Shown here: one piece after another, positions 44,888 through 53,859 of the stretch
How the letters are laid out: every line of letters begins with the position of its first letter
Numbering within the stretch: position 1 is the first letter of the stretch
NCBI RefSeq assembly: GCF_020073745.1
Contig: NZ_JAIRAU010000001.1
Span: 248,001-312,000, forward strand
Source: Nannocystis pusilla
GTDB lineage: Bacteria; Myxococcota_A; Polyangia; Nannocystales; Nannocystaceae
DNA length: 64,000 nt
Direction: 5' to 3'
Translations under genes and position numbers: made by a program
The notes under the pieces: model-generated
What the model was told of the DNA's origin: nothing
The model's database searches: none
The model's input: only the letters and a program-made list of their open reading frames with translations

Positions 44888-46351
44888 CCGAGCAGGTCGA
44901 GGACGATGCCGAAGCGGATCATCGTCTGGATCTTGATGAGGCCCGTGCCGTAGGCGATCGCGTTCGGCGGGGTCGAGACCGGCAGCGTGAAGGCGAAGCT
45001 GGCGGCCATCGTGACGCACAGGGTGGTCGGCAGCGGGTCGATGCCGGCCGCCTGGGCGATGGCGATCAGCACCGGGACCATCATGCTGGTGGTCGAGACG
45101 TTGCTGGTGACCTCGGTCAGCCACAGCACGAGGAAGGTGCTGGCCGCCAGCAGACCGAACGGCGAGCTGGCGATCGGTCCGGCGACGGCGAGGAAGCCGC
45201 GCGCGACCGCCTCGGCGAGGCCGGTGTCGAACATCATCGCGCCGAGCGAGAAGCCGCCGCCGAGCAGGTAGAGGGTCGACCAGTCGAGCTGCATCGCCTT
45301 GGCCCACGGCAGCACCGGCTCGTCGCGGCGCCGGCCGCCGGGGATGATGCACAGCAGCACGCCGGCGAGGGTGGCGACCACGCCCTCCTGCAGGCAGCGG
45401 TCGGCCCAGGCGGCGGCCGGGTGCGCGGCGCCGAGGAGGATCTTGAGGACCGAGGGCAACAGCCAGCCGGTGACGGCCAGCAGGAACACCGCGGCGGCCC
45501 GCCGCTCGCCCGGCGACATCGGCCCGAGGCCGTCGAGCTGCTTCTTGACCTCGACGGTGAGGCGGTCGAGCCGCGCGACCGGGGCGGGGAAGCGGCGCTC
45601 GGCGTAGAGGAGGACGAGCGCCAGGGTGGCGAGGCCGGTCGGCAGGCCGAAGCTGATCCACTGGAAGAAGTCGAGCTGGATGCCGGCCTGCCGCTCGAGG
45701 AAGTCGAGGGCGATGACGTTGGGCGCGGTGCCGATCGGGGTGGCGACGCCGCCGATCGAGCAGGCGTAGGTGAGGGTCAGCAGGGTGCCCTGGGCGAAGC
45801 GGTCGAACTTCGGCTGGTCTTCGGAGCCGGCGGCGCCGCGGATCGCCGCGCACAGGCCGAGCGCCACCGGGATCAACATCGCGGTGGTCGCGGTGTTGGA
45901 GATCCACATCGAGCAGGCGAAGGCGCCGATGCCGACGGCCACGCGCGCGCGGGCCGGCGAGCCGCGCACCCAGTCGCGCGCGAGCAGCCACAGCGCGGCC
46001 CGGCGGTCGAGGCCCTGCTCGCTGAGGCCGAGCGCGATCATGAAGCCGCCGAGGAACAGGAAGATCAGCGGGCTGGCGAACGGCGCGAACGCCTTGGCCG
46101 CGGGGGTGACGTCCATCGCCACCGCCAGCGCCGGGGCGATCAGCGCGGTGGCGCCGAGCGGGATGACCTCGCACACCCACAGCACCACGGTGGCGGCGAA
46201 GATCGCGGCCAGGCGGTGGGCGGGGTCGGGCAGGCCGGTCGGCGCGAGCAGGAGGCCGAAGAAGACCAGCGGCGCGAGCACGGCGCCGACCTTGCGCCGG
46301 ACGACGTCGAACGGTGAGCGGGCGGCGGCGCGGTCCATGCGGCGACTTCGA

Positions 46352-47695
46352 CTATTGTTGGCGCAGGAACGGGATCAGGACCAGGCAGGGGATGCAGGCG
46401 ACGGCGGCGATCGAGAAGTACACCACCGGTCCGTGGGCCTCGTACAGGAAGCCGCTGTAGGTGCCCGAGATGGTCTGCGCGAGCGAATAGATGGCGGTGG
46501 CGAAGGCGAAGTGGGCGGCCCTGTGATCGGGGTGGCAGCGCCGCATGATGAAGATCGTCTGCGCGGCGGTGGCGAGGCCGCCGCACAGCTGCTCGATGAC
46601 GAGGATCGTGCCGACGTGCCACAGCGGCGGCGAGAGCGTGTGCGCGAGGCTCAGCGGGGCGCCGAGGCCGAGCAGCAGGTCGGCGGGCAGGCGAGGGGCC
46701 GCGAGCCAGAGGTAGAGCGGCAGGGTGCCCGCCATGATGAGGGCGATCGGCAGGAGCGCGCGACCGAGGCCGACGCGCGCGACCCACAGCCCGCCGAGCA
46801 TGGCGCCGGCGATGCTGGCGGCGGTGCCGAAGCCGTTGAGCACGCCGCGGTCGGCGGTGCCGATGCCGAGCTCGCGGAACAGCACCTTCGACATGCCGAA
46901 CATCAGCGCGTCGCCGAGCTTGAAGCTGAGCAGGAACAGCAGCACGATCGCGGCCCGCGGCTGCAGCAGGAAGCTGAAGTAGGCGCCGCGGACGTGGGCG
47001 ATGCGGGCGCGCCAGCCGGCCTCGGGGTCGCTCGCGGTCGCCTGCGGGAGCGCCCGCGCCACGGCCACGCGCGGCAGCCACACGCGGTGGGCCACCGCGA
47101 GGGCGACCATGAGGACGGCGCCGACGCCGAAGCCGGCCAGCCAGTGGACGCGGCCGCCGAGGAACACCAGGCCCGCCGAGCCGACCAGCATGGCGACGCG
47201 GAAGGCCGCGACGCGGATGCCGGTGTAGCGGGCCTGGTCGTCGCGCCCGAGCGCGGTCATGTAGTAGCCGTCGCAGGCGATGTCGTGGGTCGCGCTGAGC
47301 AGGCCGATGGCGATGAGCACCAGCCAGATCACGGCCGTGCCGGAACCTGTCCCGGAGGCCATGTTGTGGGCGAGCACCGCGAGCACCGCCATCAGCAGGC
47401 CGAGGCCGAACTGGGTGGCGACGATCCACTGGCGCAGGGTCCCGATCAGGTCGACGATCGGGCTCCACACGAACTTGAGGCTGCTGGTGAAGTGCAGCGC
47501 CGAGGTGAAGCCGACCTCGCGGGCCGGCAGCCCGGCGGCGGTGAAGAACTCGGCGGCGACCTGGTGGAGGATCGACCACGGCAGGCCCTCGCCGAAGTAG
47601 GACGAGGCGGTCCAGGCGACGGTGCCCGCGCGGCGGGTCGGCGGCCGCTCGGTGGGCCCCGAGGACGGGTCGGGCGGTGCGGCGGCGGTGCTCAA
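46352..47695 (-). CDS. MFS transporter, AmpG/PAT-like
   Basis: A 447-residue membrane protein with about twelve hydrophobic helices. The segment SATHDIACDGYYM resembles the AQDIAxDAYR motif of AmpG (muropeptide permease) and acetyl-CoA (PAT) transporters. FGEGLPWSILHQV and FTSSLKFVWSPIVDLIG near the N-terminus also fit that family. A muropeptide-type sugar-peptide is a possible substrate; this is inference. The start is probably TTG at 47695. The palindrome near copy lies in the loop encoding NMASGTGSG between two helices. Confidence 0.82.
   Translation of the reverse strand: MSTAAAPPDPSSGPTERPPTRRAGTVAWTASSYFGEGLPWSILHQVAAEFFTAAGLPAREVGFTSALHFTSSLKFVWSPIVDLIGTLRQWIVATQFGLGLLMAVLAVLAHNMASGTGSGTAVIWLVLIAIGLLSATHDIACDGYYMTALGRDDQARYTGIRVAAFRVAMLVGSAGLVFLGGRVHWLAGFGVGAVLMVALAVAHRVWLPRVAVARALPQATASDPEAGWRARIAHVRGAYFSFLLQPRAAIVLLFLLSFKLGDALMFGMSKVLFRELGIGTADRGVLNGFGTAASIAGAMLGGLWVARVGLGRALLPIALIMAGTLPLYLWLAAPRLPADLLLGLGAPLSLAHTLSPPLWHVGTILVIEQLCGGLATAAQTIFIMRRCHPDHRAAHFAFATAIYSLAQTISGTYSGFLYEAHGPVVYFSIAAVACIPCLVLIPFLRQQ
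47348..47361. repeat. Palindrome near copy in the MFS gene
   Basis: TGTCCCGGAGGCCA, one mismatch in the right arm. Falls in the loop between helices (MASGTGS). Confidence 0.5.
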
Positions 47696-47994
47696 GCGCT
47701 CGCACGGTCATACCGGCAGGCGGGCCGGCGGCCAAGTTTTCCGGGCGACCGGCGGCGGCCGCGGCACCGCCCGGCCCGGCGTCGTTCACCGGGCCTGCCG
47801 CTGCTGAGCCTCGCGGCTGCCCGCTCCGCGGTCCGGCGACCACGGCGGCGAGCGCCGCGCCACCGTCAATCGATGCCCCGGACCTGACGGAGCTCCGTCG
47901 GGATGTGGAAGGGCAGGGCCGTCGACAGGACGAAGGCGCGGTTGAGACCTCGAGCCGCTCGGCGGCCGCCCTGCGCCGCCGCCCGACCGCGCCT

Positions 47995-48182
47995 CTGCGC
48001 AGCAGGCCCTTGCCCGCGAGCAGCCGCCTCGCCACCGCGGTGTAGTCCCACTCGCCGTCCTCGACGAGCCCCGCGCACGACAGCTTCGCCAACTTCGGCG
48101 CGATGCGGCTCGCGTGACCGACGAGGTGACTGTCCGCGAGGAGCTCGTCCACCGCGTCTTCGCGGTCGTCCGCCACCACGGC
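47995..48182 (-). pseudogene. Possible gene remnant opposite the MarR gene
   Basis: Minus-strand codons give AVVADDREDAVDELLADSHL, VGHASRIAPKLAKL and VEDGEWDYTAVARRLLAGKG, a composition typical of real protein, but there is no good start codon and the frame runs on without a stop into shadow sequence. It may be a decayed gene. I do not recognise the family. Confidence 0.35.
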
Positions 48183-48217
48183 GGTCGCCGGCGAACCACT
48201 GCGTGGCGCCTGGCCTT

Positions 48218-48231
48218 CGGGACATGTCCCG
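48218..48231. promoter_or_regulatory. 14-bp perfect palindrome just upstream of the MarR gene
   Basis: CGGGACATGTCCCG ends 3 nt before ATG at 48235. MarR regulators often bind such palindromes to repress their own gene, so this could be an operator. It also shares the GGACA/TGTCC arms of the dispersed repeat in reverse polarity, so its origin is ambiguous. The MarR start may be set by this element. Confidence 0.5.
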
Positions 48232-48234
48232 GGG

Positions 48235-48588
48235 ATGACGCGGCGGATCGTCGCGTGCATCGGCCGGAGCTTCTGCGCCGAGCGCGACACGCTGGTGGTG
48301 GTGATGCAGGCCCAGGGTCTGACGCCGAACGAGCTGTCGCATCGCATGCACATGGACGCGTCGACGGTGAGCCGCAACGTCGAGCGCATGTGCAACAGCG
48401 GCTGGCTCAAGCTGGCGGACATCGACGACGCGCGCTCGCACGAGATCCAGATCACCGAGAAGGGCATGAAGCTCATCGCCGACGTCGCGCCCGCGTGGGA
48501 GGCGGCCCAGCGCGACGCGGAGGAGCTGCTCGGCGTGTCGATCGGCAAGGCCATCGCGCGCGGGGCCAGCCGCCTGGCGGGCGACTGA
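48235..48588 (+). CDS. MarR-family transcriptional regulator (short)
   Basis: A 117-residue winged-helix protein. The HTH and wing are clear: GLTPNELSHRMHMDASTVSRNVERMC then GWLKLADIDDARSHEIQITEKGMKLI, followed by the C-terminal dimerisation helix. It is shorter than usual MarR proteins (about 140-150), lacking most of the first dimer helix. Its start directly abuts the CGGGACATGTCCCG palindrome, so the 5' end may have been remodelled, or the palindrome is its operator. MarR proteins usually respond to small aromatics or oxidants. Target genes are unknown; the divergent region holds no intact gene. Confidence 0.8.
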   Translation: MTRRIVACIGRSFCAERDTLVVVMQAQGLTPNELSHRMHMDASTVSRNVERMCNSGWLKLADIDDARSHEIQITEKGMKLIADVAPAWEAAQRDAEELLGVSIGKAIARGASRLAGD

Positions 48589-48745
48589 CGCCGCGATTGC
48601 GCCGTCGTGGTCGGCGAGCCGCGGTCGCGCACCATGCGCGAATTGTCGTCGCGTGCCACGGAGACCGCTCAGACCGTTCCCTGCAGGTCCGATCGCGGAT
48701 GGGTTGTAAGTCCCGCGCGAGTTCTGCATTCTGGGGGTCCTTTCG

Positions 48746-49513
48746 GTGACCACGGCCGTCCTCCTGCTCGCCCTCGTCCACCTCGTCGAGGCGCCTGCCC
48801 CCGCGCCCTCGGGTCCGACCCCCGAGCACGGGCCGTTCTTCGCGCCGACGGCTGCGAGCGAGACGGAGTTTCCGAGCGGGCCGCCGGCGACCGCGCCGCC
48901 GCGCTTCTCCGTCGGCAAGGGCGCGTTCTGCTTCGTCGAGGACGCGCAGTGCCGTTCCGCGCTGATCGCCAGCGTCGACGTCGGCATCGGCGTCAACGCG
49001 ATCGCCGGTGACCGCGGCGTCGACCTGCCCTACGCGCATTACAACTTCCGCGGCGGCTTCTCGCTGCGACCGATCACGCTGGTCCGCAAGCGCTGGAACC
49101 CGTGGTCGGTGGGCCTGATCGCCAGCTGGTCGCGCGGCACCGGGGTGGTCGCCAACACCGGCTCGGTGGTCGACGCCGCCGACCAGGTGGTGCAGACCAC
49201 CCCGCACACGACGGCCTACCGGTTCGGCCTCGTCAACCAGCTCTGGCTCAGCCAGAAGCGCAACGCCTTCCACGTCGACCTGACCGTCGGCGTGGTCCGC
49301 TCGTCGGTGCTCACGTACATCGGCTGGTACAACGGCACGCACATCGAGGTCGCGGCCGGCTGGGCCGGCTGGGGCGGCTTCTTCGTCAGCGGCGACTTCC
49401 TCGACGGCGACACGCGCGTGATCACCGGCTTCCGCGCCCACGCCATCCCCGCGCTGCCGGCGATCGGTCTGGTCCTGCTCGGTCTGCTGGCCGGAGGAGC
49501 GATGGGGCAATGA
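48746..49513 (+). CDS. Probable outer-membrane/periplasmic beta-rich protein (first of a pair)
   Basis: A 255-residue exported protein with signal sequence (LLLALVHLVEAPAPA) and a Pro-rich linker, then a beta-strand-rich body with alternating pattern (LIASVDVGIGVNAIAGD, YNFRGGFSLRPITLV, SVGLIASWSRGTGVV, FHVDLTVGVVRSSVLTYIG, GWAGWGGFFVSGDFL) and a short hydrophobic C-terminus. This looks like an outer-membrane barrel or jelly-roll fold. The start is GTG at 48746. It overlaps the next gene by 4 nt (ATGA). The two products share features (a Cys-flanked CFVEDAQC / CLIADPTC motif) and are likely paralogues. Confidence 0.65.
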   Translation: MTTAVLLLALVHLVEAPAPAPSGPTPEHGPFFAPTAASETEFPSGPPATAPPRFSVGKGAFCFVEDAQCRSALIASVDVGIGVNAIAGDRGVDLPYAHYNFRGGFSLRPITLVRKRWNPWSVGLIASWSRGTGVVANTGSVVDAADQVVQTTPHTTAYRFGLVNQLWLSQKRNAFHVDLTVGVVRSSVLTYIGWYNGTHIEVAAGWAGWGGFFVSGDFLDGDTRVITGFRAHAIPALPAIGLVLLGLLAGGAMGQ

Positions 49514-50547
49514 CGGCGCTCCTGTCTGTCGCTTCTCTCTCTGGCGCCCTGTGGGCGCTCGCGCAGGTGCCGGCGGCGCCGCCGGTGCAGTCGCCGACGA
49601 CGACCACCACCACCACGACCACGTCGACCGCCACCGGGAATTCGACGTCGACCTCGACGACGACGACGACGACGGAGGTGCCGGTGCAGGCGCCGAAGTC
49701 GGCGCCGCTGCCGGCGTGGGAGCCCGCCGGCCCCATCCCGCCGCCCGCGGCCGCCGAGCCGCCGGTGCCGGCGCCGACCGTCGAGGACCCGCCGGCCGCC
49801 CCCGTGACCGCCGCGGAGGCGAAGGAGCAGGCCGGTCCGCCGTTCTACAGCGAGGCCGACATGCAGCAGCTGCGGGCGCGCCACGGCCTCGAGGCGACCC
49901 CCCCGACCAGCGAACGCAAGTCGCGCTGGCGCTGCCTGATCGCCGACCCGACCTGCGGCCTCGTCGTCGAGGTCCAGGCGACCTCGGGCTTCGCCTACCG
50001 CATCCGCCAGGGCGATGTCGGCTCGCCCGGCGACGTGTACCGCTGGAGCTCGGCCCGCGTGCAATACGACGTGTGGGTCAGCATCCCGACGCTGGTCGAG
50101 TCGCGCGGGTCGTTCAAGTATACCCGCGTGTCGCTCGGCCCGAAGGGCGGCATCATCGCCAGCGACAACAAGGATGTGTGGGGCAACGTCGGCTTCGCCG
50201 GTCGCTACTGGCTCAAGCGCACCCGCTGGTCGCCGACGATCGAGTTCTCGAGCGGCCTGGCGTTCAAGGTCGCCGGCACCGACAAGGTGAGCGGCCGCTT
50301 CGACAACGTCCGCAGCCCGATCGGCTTCGTGGCCGACGTCGGCATCGGCCTCGGCGGGTTCGGGGCCATCGTGCTCGGCGGTCAATTCGACAGCCCGCTG
50401 GCGCGCGAGGACGTGCCCGAAAAGGCCCGCACGCCGGCCGCGGGCATGTTCTACATCGGCTTCCGCGGCAACATCCTGTGGGGCGCCCCGGCCGTGGCCG
50501 GCGTGGCCACCCACGCCGCGGCGCTTCGCGCGGTCAACACGCCGTAG
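49510..50547 (+). CDS. Probable outer-membrane beta-rich protein with Thr-rich linker (second of a pair)
   Basis: A 345-residue exported protein. The signal sequence is followed by a run of Thr codons (an 8-9 residue poly-Thr, then SSTST-type repeats), a Pro/Ala linker and a beta-rich domain (CLIADPTCGLVVEVQATSGF, VQYDVWVSIPTLV, KYTRVSLGPKGGIIASDNK, VGIGLGGFGAIVLGGQF). It shares the short Cys motif and strand pattern of the gene it overlaps by 4 nt. It resembles an outer-membrane barrel but no family is recognised. The two probably form a complex at the envelope. Confidence 0.65.
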   Translation: MTALLSVASLSGALWALAQVPAAPPVQSPTTTTTTTTTSTATGNSTSTSTTTTTTEVPVQAPKSAPLPAWEPAGPIPPPAAAEPPVPAPTVEDPPAAPVTAAEAKEQAGPPFYSEADMQQLRARHGLEATPPTSERKSRWRCLIADPTCGLVVEVQATSGFAYRIRQGDVGSPGDVYRWSSARVQYDVWVSIPTLVESRGSFKYTRVSLGPKGGIIASDNKDVWGNVGFAGRYWLKRTRWSPTIEFSSGLAFKVAGTDKVSGRFDNVRSPIGFVADVGIGLGGFGAIVLGGQFDSPLAREDVPEKARTPAAGMFYIGFRGNILWGAPAVAGVATHAAALRAVNTP

Positions 50548-50815
50548 GACGCACTTCCGGACTCGCGCGCCCTCGGACTCGCGCGCCCCGACGACGATCG
50601 AGGCGGCGCTGGTCCGCGCCGAGGGGCTGGAGCTGGCCGAGGTCGAGCGCGCGCAGCCGGAACGTCGAAACCAGCAGGCGCGACGAGCTGTACTGGTGGG
50701 ACGCCGCCGCAGGCGCCCTCCGCAGCGCCAGGCTCCGTTGAGTGGTCGCTACCTGGCCCTTTCGAGTGATCCTCGCGCCGGGCTCCGACAGGCTGGCAAG
50801 GCGCGAGGAGGGGCG
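50548..50815. other. Intergenic region with possible coding remnant
   Basis: About 270 bp between convergent genes. Two plus-strand frames hold plausible peptide (TIEAALVRAEGLELAEVERA, then after a frame change SRRDELYWWDAAAGALRSAR), which may be a frameshifted gene end. Weakly supported. Confidence 0.3.
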
Positions 50816-51523
50816 CTAAGCCACGCGGTCCTTCGATTCGTCCTGCCAGCGGTAGCCGACGCCCCTGACGGTCTCGATCATGCTCGCGTGCTCGCCGAGC
50901 TTGGTCCGCAGGTTCTTGATGTGGACGTCGATCATGTTGGTGCCGGGGTCGTAGGTGGTCTCCCACACGTTCTGCAGCAGCTCGAGCCGCGACACCACGC
51001 GGCCAACCTCGCGCGCGAGGTAGCCGAGCAGCATGAACTCGCGGTGGGTCAGCTCGAGGTTGCGGTCGGCGAAGGTGACGACGCGGTCCTGACGATCGAT
51101 GCGCAGCTGGCCGACCTCGAGGAAGCGGTCGCGCTGGCCGCGGCGGCCGAGGGCGCGCACGCGGGCCAGCAGCTCGCTGAGGTCGAACGGCTTCGGCAAG
51201 AAGTCGTCGGCGCCGGCGTCGAGGCCGGAGATCCGGTCGTTGATCTCGCCGCGGGCGGTGAGCATCAGGATCGGCACCGACTTGCCGGCCAGGCGCAGCC
51301 CGCGGCATACCTGCATGCCGTCGAGCGAGGGCAGCATCCAGTCGAGGATCACGAGCGTGTACTCGATGCTGCGCGCCTGCGACAGCGCGACCGCGCCGTC
51401 GTCGACGAGGTCGACGACGTAGCCCTCCTCGGAGAGCGCGCGCGAGAGGAAGCTGGCGAGCTTGCGGTTGTCCTCGACGACGAGGATCTTGGCCGGGTTG
51501 GGGACGGGGTGCGGTGCCGGCAT
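50816..51523 (-). CDS. OmpR/PhoB-family response regulator
   Basis: A 235-residue two-component regulator. The receiver domain (about 14-125) has the acidic pocket VVEDN, phospho-Asp in LVILDWMLPSLDG, Thr in ILMLTARGE and Lys in FLPKPFDLSELLARV. The C-terminal winged helix (about 140-230) shows LELTHREFMLLGYLAREVGRV, DPGTNMIDVHIKNLRTKLG and IETVRGVGYRW, all typical of OmpR/PhoB. It would bind DNA and activate genes after phosphorylation. It lies 33 bp after the iron-sulfur gene on the same strand and may be co-transcribed; no cognate kinase is adjacent. Confidence 0.93.
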   Translation of the reverse strand: MPAPHPVPNPAKILVVEDNRKLASFLSRALSEEGYVVDLVDDGAVALSQARSIEYTLVILDWMLPSLDGMQVCRGLRLAGKSVPILMLTARGEINDRISGLDAGADDFLPKPFDLSELLARVRALGRRGQRDRFLEVGQLRIDRQDRVVTFADRNLELTHREFMLLGYLAREVGRVVSRLELLQNVWETTYDPGTNMIDVHIKNLRTKLGEHASMIETVRGVGYRWQDESKDRVA

Positions 51524-51556
51524 GGACGGACGGAGCTCCAAGGTGAGGGCGAATCG

Positions 51557-52309
51557 CTACGGCGCGCCGAGGAGGTCGAGCAGGCCGTCGACGAAGGTGA
51601 GCGGGTGCGGCGGACAGCCGGGGACGTAGAGCTGGGGGGCGTTCTCGGCGAAGAAGCCGCGGGCGCGCGCGGGACCGAGGCGGTGCGGGCCGCCGCCGAT
51701 CGCACAGGCGCCGGTGGCGATGAGCAGCCGGGGGCCGCCGATCGCGGCCCACGTGCGGCGCAGCTGCTCGTCGTCGGCCTCGGCCTCGACCGGCCCGAAG
51801 ACGACGAGGCCGTCGGCGCCGCGCGCCTCGTCGACCCATTCGATGCCCCACCGCCCCATGTCGAAGTGACCGTCGCCGCAGGCCCGCAGCTCGCAATCAC
51901 AGCCGTCGCAACCTCCGAGGACGGCGCGCACCAGCTTGAGCGAGCGCCCGAACCGCCGGCGCAGCGCGGCGTCGGCGGCGACCGGGGGCGGGGCCCGCCG
52001 CTCGGGCCCGACGACGAGGCCGCGACGTGTGGCGCTGGCCAGCCGGTGCTCGGGGCCGAAAGTGATATGTTTTTCGGGACATGCGGCGGCGCAATCGCGG
52101 CAGAACACGCACCGCCCGAGGTCGAGCGCGACCGCGGTGGAGGTGCGCGCGAGCGCCTGGGCGGGGCAGGCCGGCAGGCAAGCGCTGCAGGCGGTCGGGC
52201 ACGAGCTGTCTTTGAGGACAGGCAGGCCGGCGAGGCCGGGGGTGACGGCCGCGCGCGGGTCGGGCAGGGCGCGCGGGGCAGGACGAGGGCCGCGGAGGAC
52301 CGTCAGCAT
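51557..52309 (-). CDS. Fused HycF-like ferredoxin and HycG/NuoB-like iron-sulfur subunit
   Basis: A 250-residue protein that joins two subunits normally separate. Residues about 35-85 hold two 4Fe-4S ferredoxin motifs (CPTACSACLPACP and CVFCRDCAAACP). Residues about 130-250 match the small subunit NuoB/HycG: GGCDGCDCELRA, ATGACAIGGG and VPGCPPHP, the cysteines that hold the proximal 4Fe-4S cluster. This resembles the electron-wire part of formate hydrogenlyase or Complex I. Its start codon overlaps the stop of the large-subunit gene by 1 nt. Two palindrome near copies fall in its linker and ferredoxin regions. Confidence 0.8.
   Translation of the reverse strand: MLTVLRGPRPAPRALPDPRAAVTPGLAGLPVLKDSSCPTACSACLPACPAQALARTSTAVALDLGRCVFCRDCAAACPEKHITFGPEHRLASATRRGLVVGPERRAPPPVAADAALRRRFGRSLKLVRAVLGGCDGCDCELRACGDGHFDMGRWGIEWVDEARGADGLVVFGPVEAEADDEQLRRTWAAIGGPRLLIATGACAIGGGPHRLGPARARGFFAENAPQLYVPGCPPHPLTFVDGLLDLLGAP
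52068..52081. repeat. Degenerate palindrome copy in the iron-sulfur fusion gene
   Basis: TGTTTTTCGGGACA: right arm exact, left arm two mismatches. Encodes part of CPEKHITF after the second ferredoxin motif. Confidence 0.4.
52207..52220. repeat. Palindrome near copy in the iron-sulfur fusion gene
   Basis: TGTCTTTGAGGACA, one mismatch in the left arm. Encodes PVLKDSS in the linker before the first ferredoxin motif. Confidence 0.6.
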
Positions 52310-53859
52310 CACCGGGCTCCTCGCCCGTCGTGGGCCAGCGAGAGGTCGAAGCTGTGGCCGCAGACCTGCAAGTCGGTCAGCGAGCCGCCGCGCAGGGCGG
52401 CGGCGAGGCCGGGCCAGGCGAACATGCCCGGGTCCTGGGCGCGGTAGTCGAGGAGCCGGCCGTCGCGGTCGGTCTCGAGCAGGTGGACGATCGGCCCGCG
52501 CGCGCCCTCGACGGCGGCGATCGCCAGGTGACGCGGGGCGAGCCCGGCGAGCGCGGTCGGACGCGCGCCGACGGCCTCGGCGACGCAGGCGAGGATCCAC
52601 GCGACGGCGGCCTCGATCTCGCGGGCGCGGATCGAGGCGCGCGCGAGGCAGTCGCCGTCGTACTCGACGAACACGTCGAGCGCGTGGCGGCGGTACAGCT
52701 CGCCCGGGAGGTCGCGCCGGAGGTCGTGGGGCAGGCCGCAGGCGCGCGCGGGCGGGCCGACGAGCCCGAGGTCGTGCGCGTCGCGGCGGGCGATCGCGCC
52801 GACGCCGTCGAGTCGATCGAGCACCGAGCGCAGGCCCATCATGTCGGCGCTGCAGCCGGCGAAGGCGTCGCGGAAGTCGGCGAGCGTGGCCCGCACGTCG
52901 GCGAGCCGGGCGGCGCCGATCGGCTCGCGCACACCGCCGGGGCGGACGTGGCCGTGGCCGTGGCGACTGCCGCACAGGCGCATCAGGAGGTCGCGGACGA
53001 CCGCGTGCAGGCGCTCGTGCTCGGCCGCGCCGACGCCGAAGCCGATCGCGCGGGCGAGCCGGGCCTGGCCGGCGAGGTGGCAGGCGACCCGCTCGAGCTC
53101 GAGGCCGACGCCGCGGTGCACGGCGCACGCGAGGTCGAACGGGCCGCCGGCGAGGCCCTCGATCGCCAGCGCGTGGGCCCAGGCCCGGGCGACGCTGCCC
53201 TCGCCGCGCAGGGTCTCGATCAGCGCGGGCAGGTGGCCGAGCGGCCGGGTGCACAGCACGGCCTCGACGTCGCGCTCCGGCAGCGCGCGCAGCTCGACGG
53301 CCCGCACGCGGTCGCCCCGGCAGTACAGGCGCAGCGGGCCGCGGTCGACGAGCTGCCCCGGCTCGGCGCGCCGGCCCTGGGCCGTCGGGCCCTTGGCGGC
53401 CGGCCAGAACCACATGTCGCGCGGGTCGAGGATGTCGTCGTCGAGGCGGCGGGGCGGCGGTCCGGCGAGCTGGAGGCCGTATGTCCTTTCGAGCAGGCGC
53501 TCGTGGGCGCCGAGCGGGCCGCGCACGCTCGGCAGCGGTCGGTCGTGGCGGGCCCGCCCGCGCATGACCGCGAGGCCGCGCGAGCGCACCAGCGCGGCGG
53601 TGAGGACGACGCCGCGGTCGTCGTCGCGCCGGCCGTGGTAGGCGAGCACGCGCGCGCCGGCGCTGGTCTCGCGGCTGAGCGCGGCGACGAAGGCGTCGCC
53701 GGGGAGCTCGGGGAGGTCGTCGACCGCGGCGACCAGCAGCGGCGCCGGGCCGCCCTCGCCAGGTGCGGCGGTGACGGAGCGGGGAGAGACGAGACGAAGG
53801 AATGATCGCACCGCCGGATCTTCCGAACGACGCGGGCGGCTGGAGGTCGGTGCCGTCAT
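52309..53859 (-). CDS. HycE/HyfG-like large subunit lacking NiFe cysteines
   Basis: A 516-residue protein with the NuoC-NuoD fusion layout of formate hydrogenlyase large subunits. The N-terminal 170 residues match NuoC/HycE-N (LPSVRGPLGAHERLLERTYGL). The rest resembles NuoD/HycE: AVHRGVGLELERVACHLA and a C-terminal end (GGSLTDLQ...SFDLSLAHDG) like that of HyfG-type subunits. Neither CxxC pair that binds NiFe in hydrogenases is present (the first site reads AWAHALAIEG and the second reads QDPGMFAW), so hydrogen chemistry is unlikely. It overlaps the hypothetical upstream gene by 4 nt and the iron-sulfur gene by 1 nt. The membrane subunits normally encoded with it are absent. Confidence 0.75.
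   Translation of the reverse strand: MTAPTSSRPRRSEDPAVRSFLRLVSPRSVTAAPGEGGPAPLLVAAVDDLPELPGDAFVAALSRETSAGARVLAYHGRRDDDRGVVLTAALVRSRGLAVMRGRARHDRPLPSVRGPLGAHERLLERTYGLQLAGPPPRRLDDDILDPRDMWFWPAAKGPTAQGRRAEPGQLVDRGPLRLYCRGDRVRAVELRALPERDVEAVLCTRPLGHLPALIETLRGEGSVARAWAHALAIEGLAGGPFDLACAVHRGVGLELERVACHLAGQARLARAIGFGVGAAEHERLHAVVRDLLMRLCGSRHGHGHVRPGGVREPIGAARLADVRATLADFRDAFAGCSADMMGLRSVLDRLDGVGAIARRDAHDLGLVGPPARACGLPHDLRRDLPGELYRRHALDVFVEYDGDCLARASIRAREIEAAVAWILACVAEAVGARPTALAGLAPRHLAIAAVEGARGPIVHLLETDRDGRLLDYRAQDPGMFAWPGLAAALRGGSLTDLQVCGHSFDLSLAHDGRGAR

Larger units (their letters stand above)
47696..48234. other. Intergenic region between MFS and MarR genes
   Basis: About 540 bp. Apart from the possible remnant (47995-48182) and the palindrome at 48218-48231, no gene is supported. 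Confidence 0.4.

Noticed and set aside
47786..48199. Minus-strand frame of about 137 codons upstream of the MarR gene
   Set aside because: Ser/Arg-rich shadow; a different frame at 47995-48182 looks more coding but has no start, so only a possible remnant is reported.
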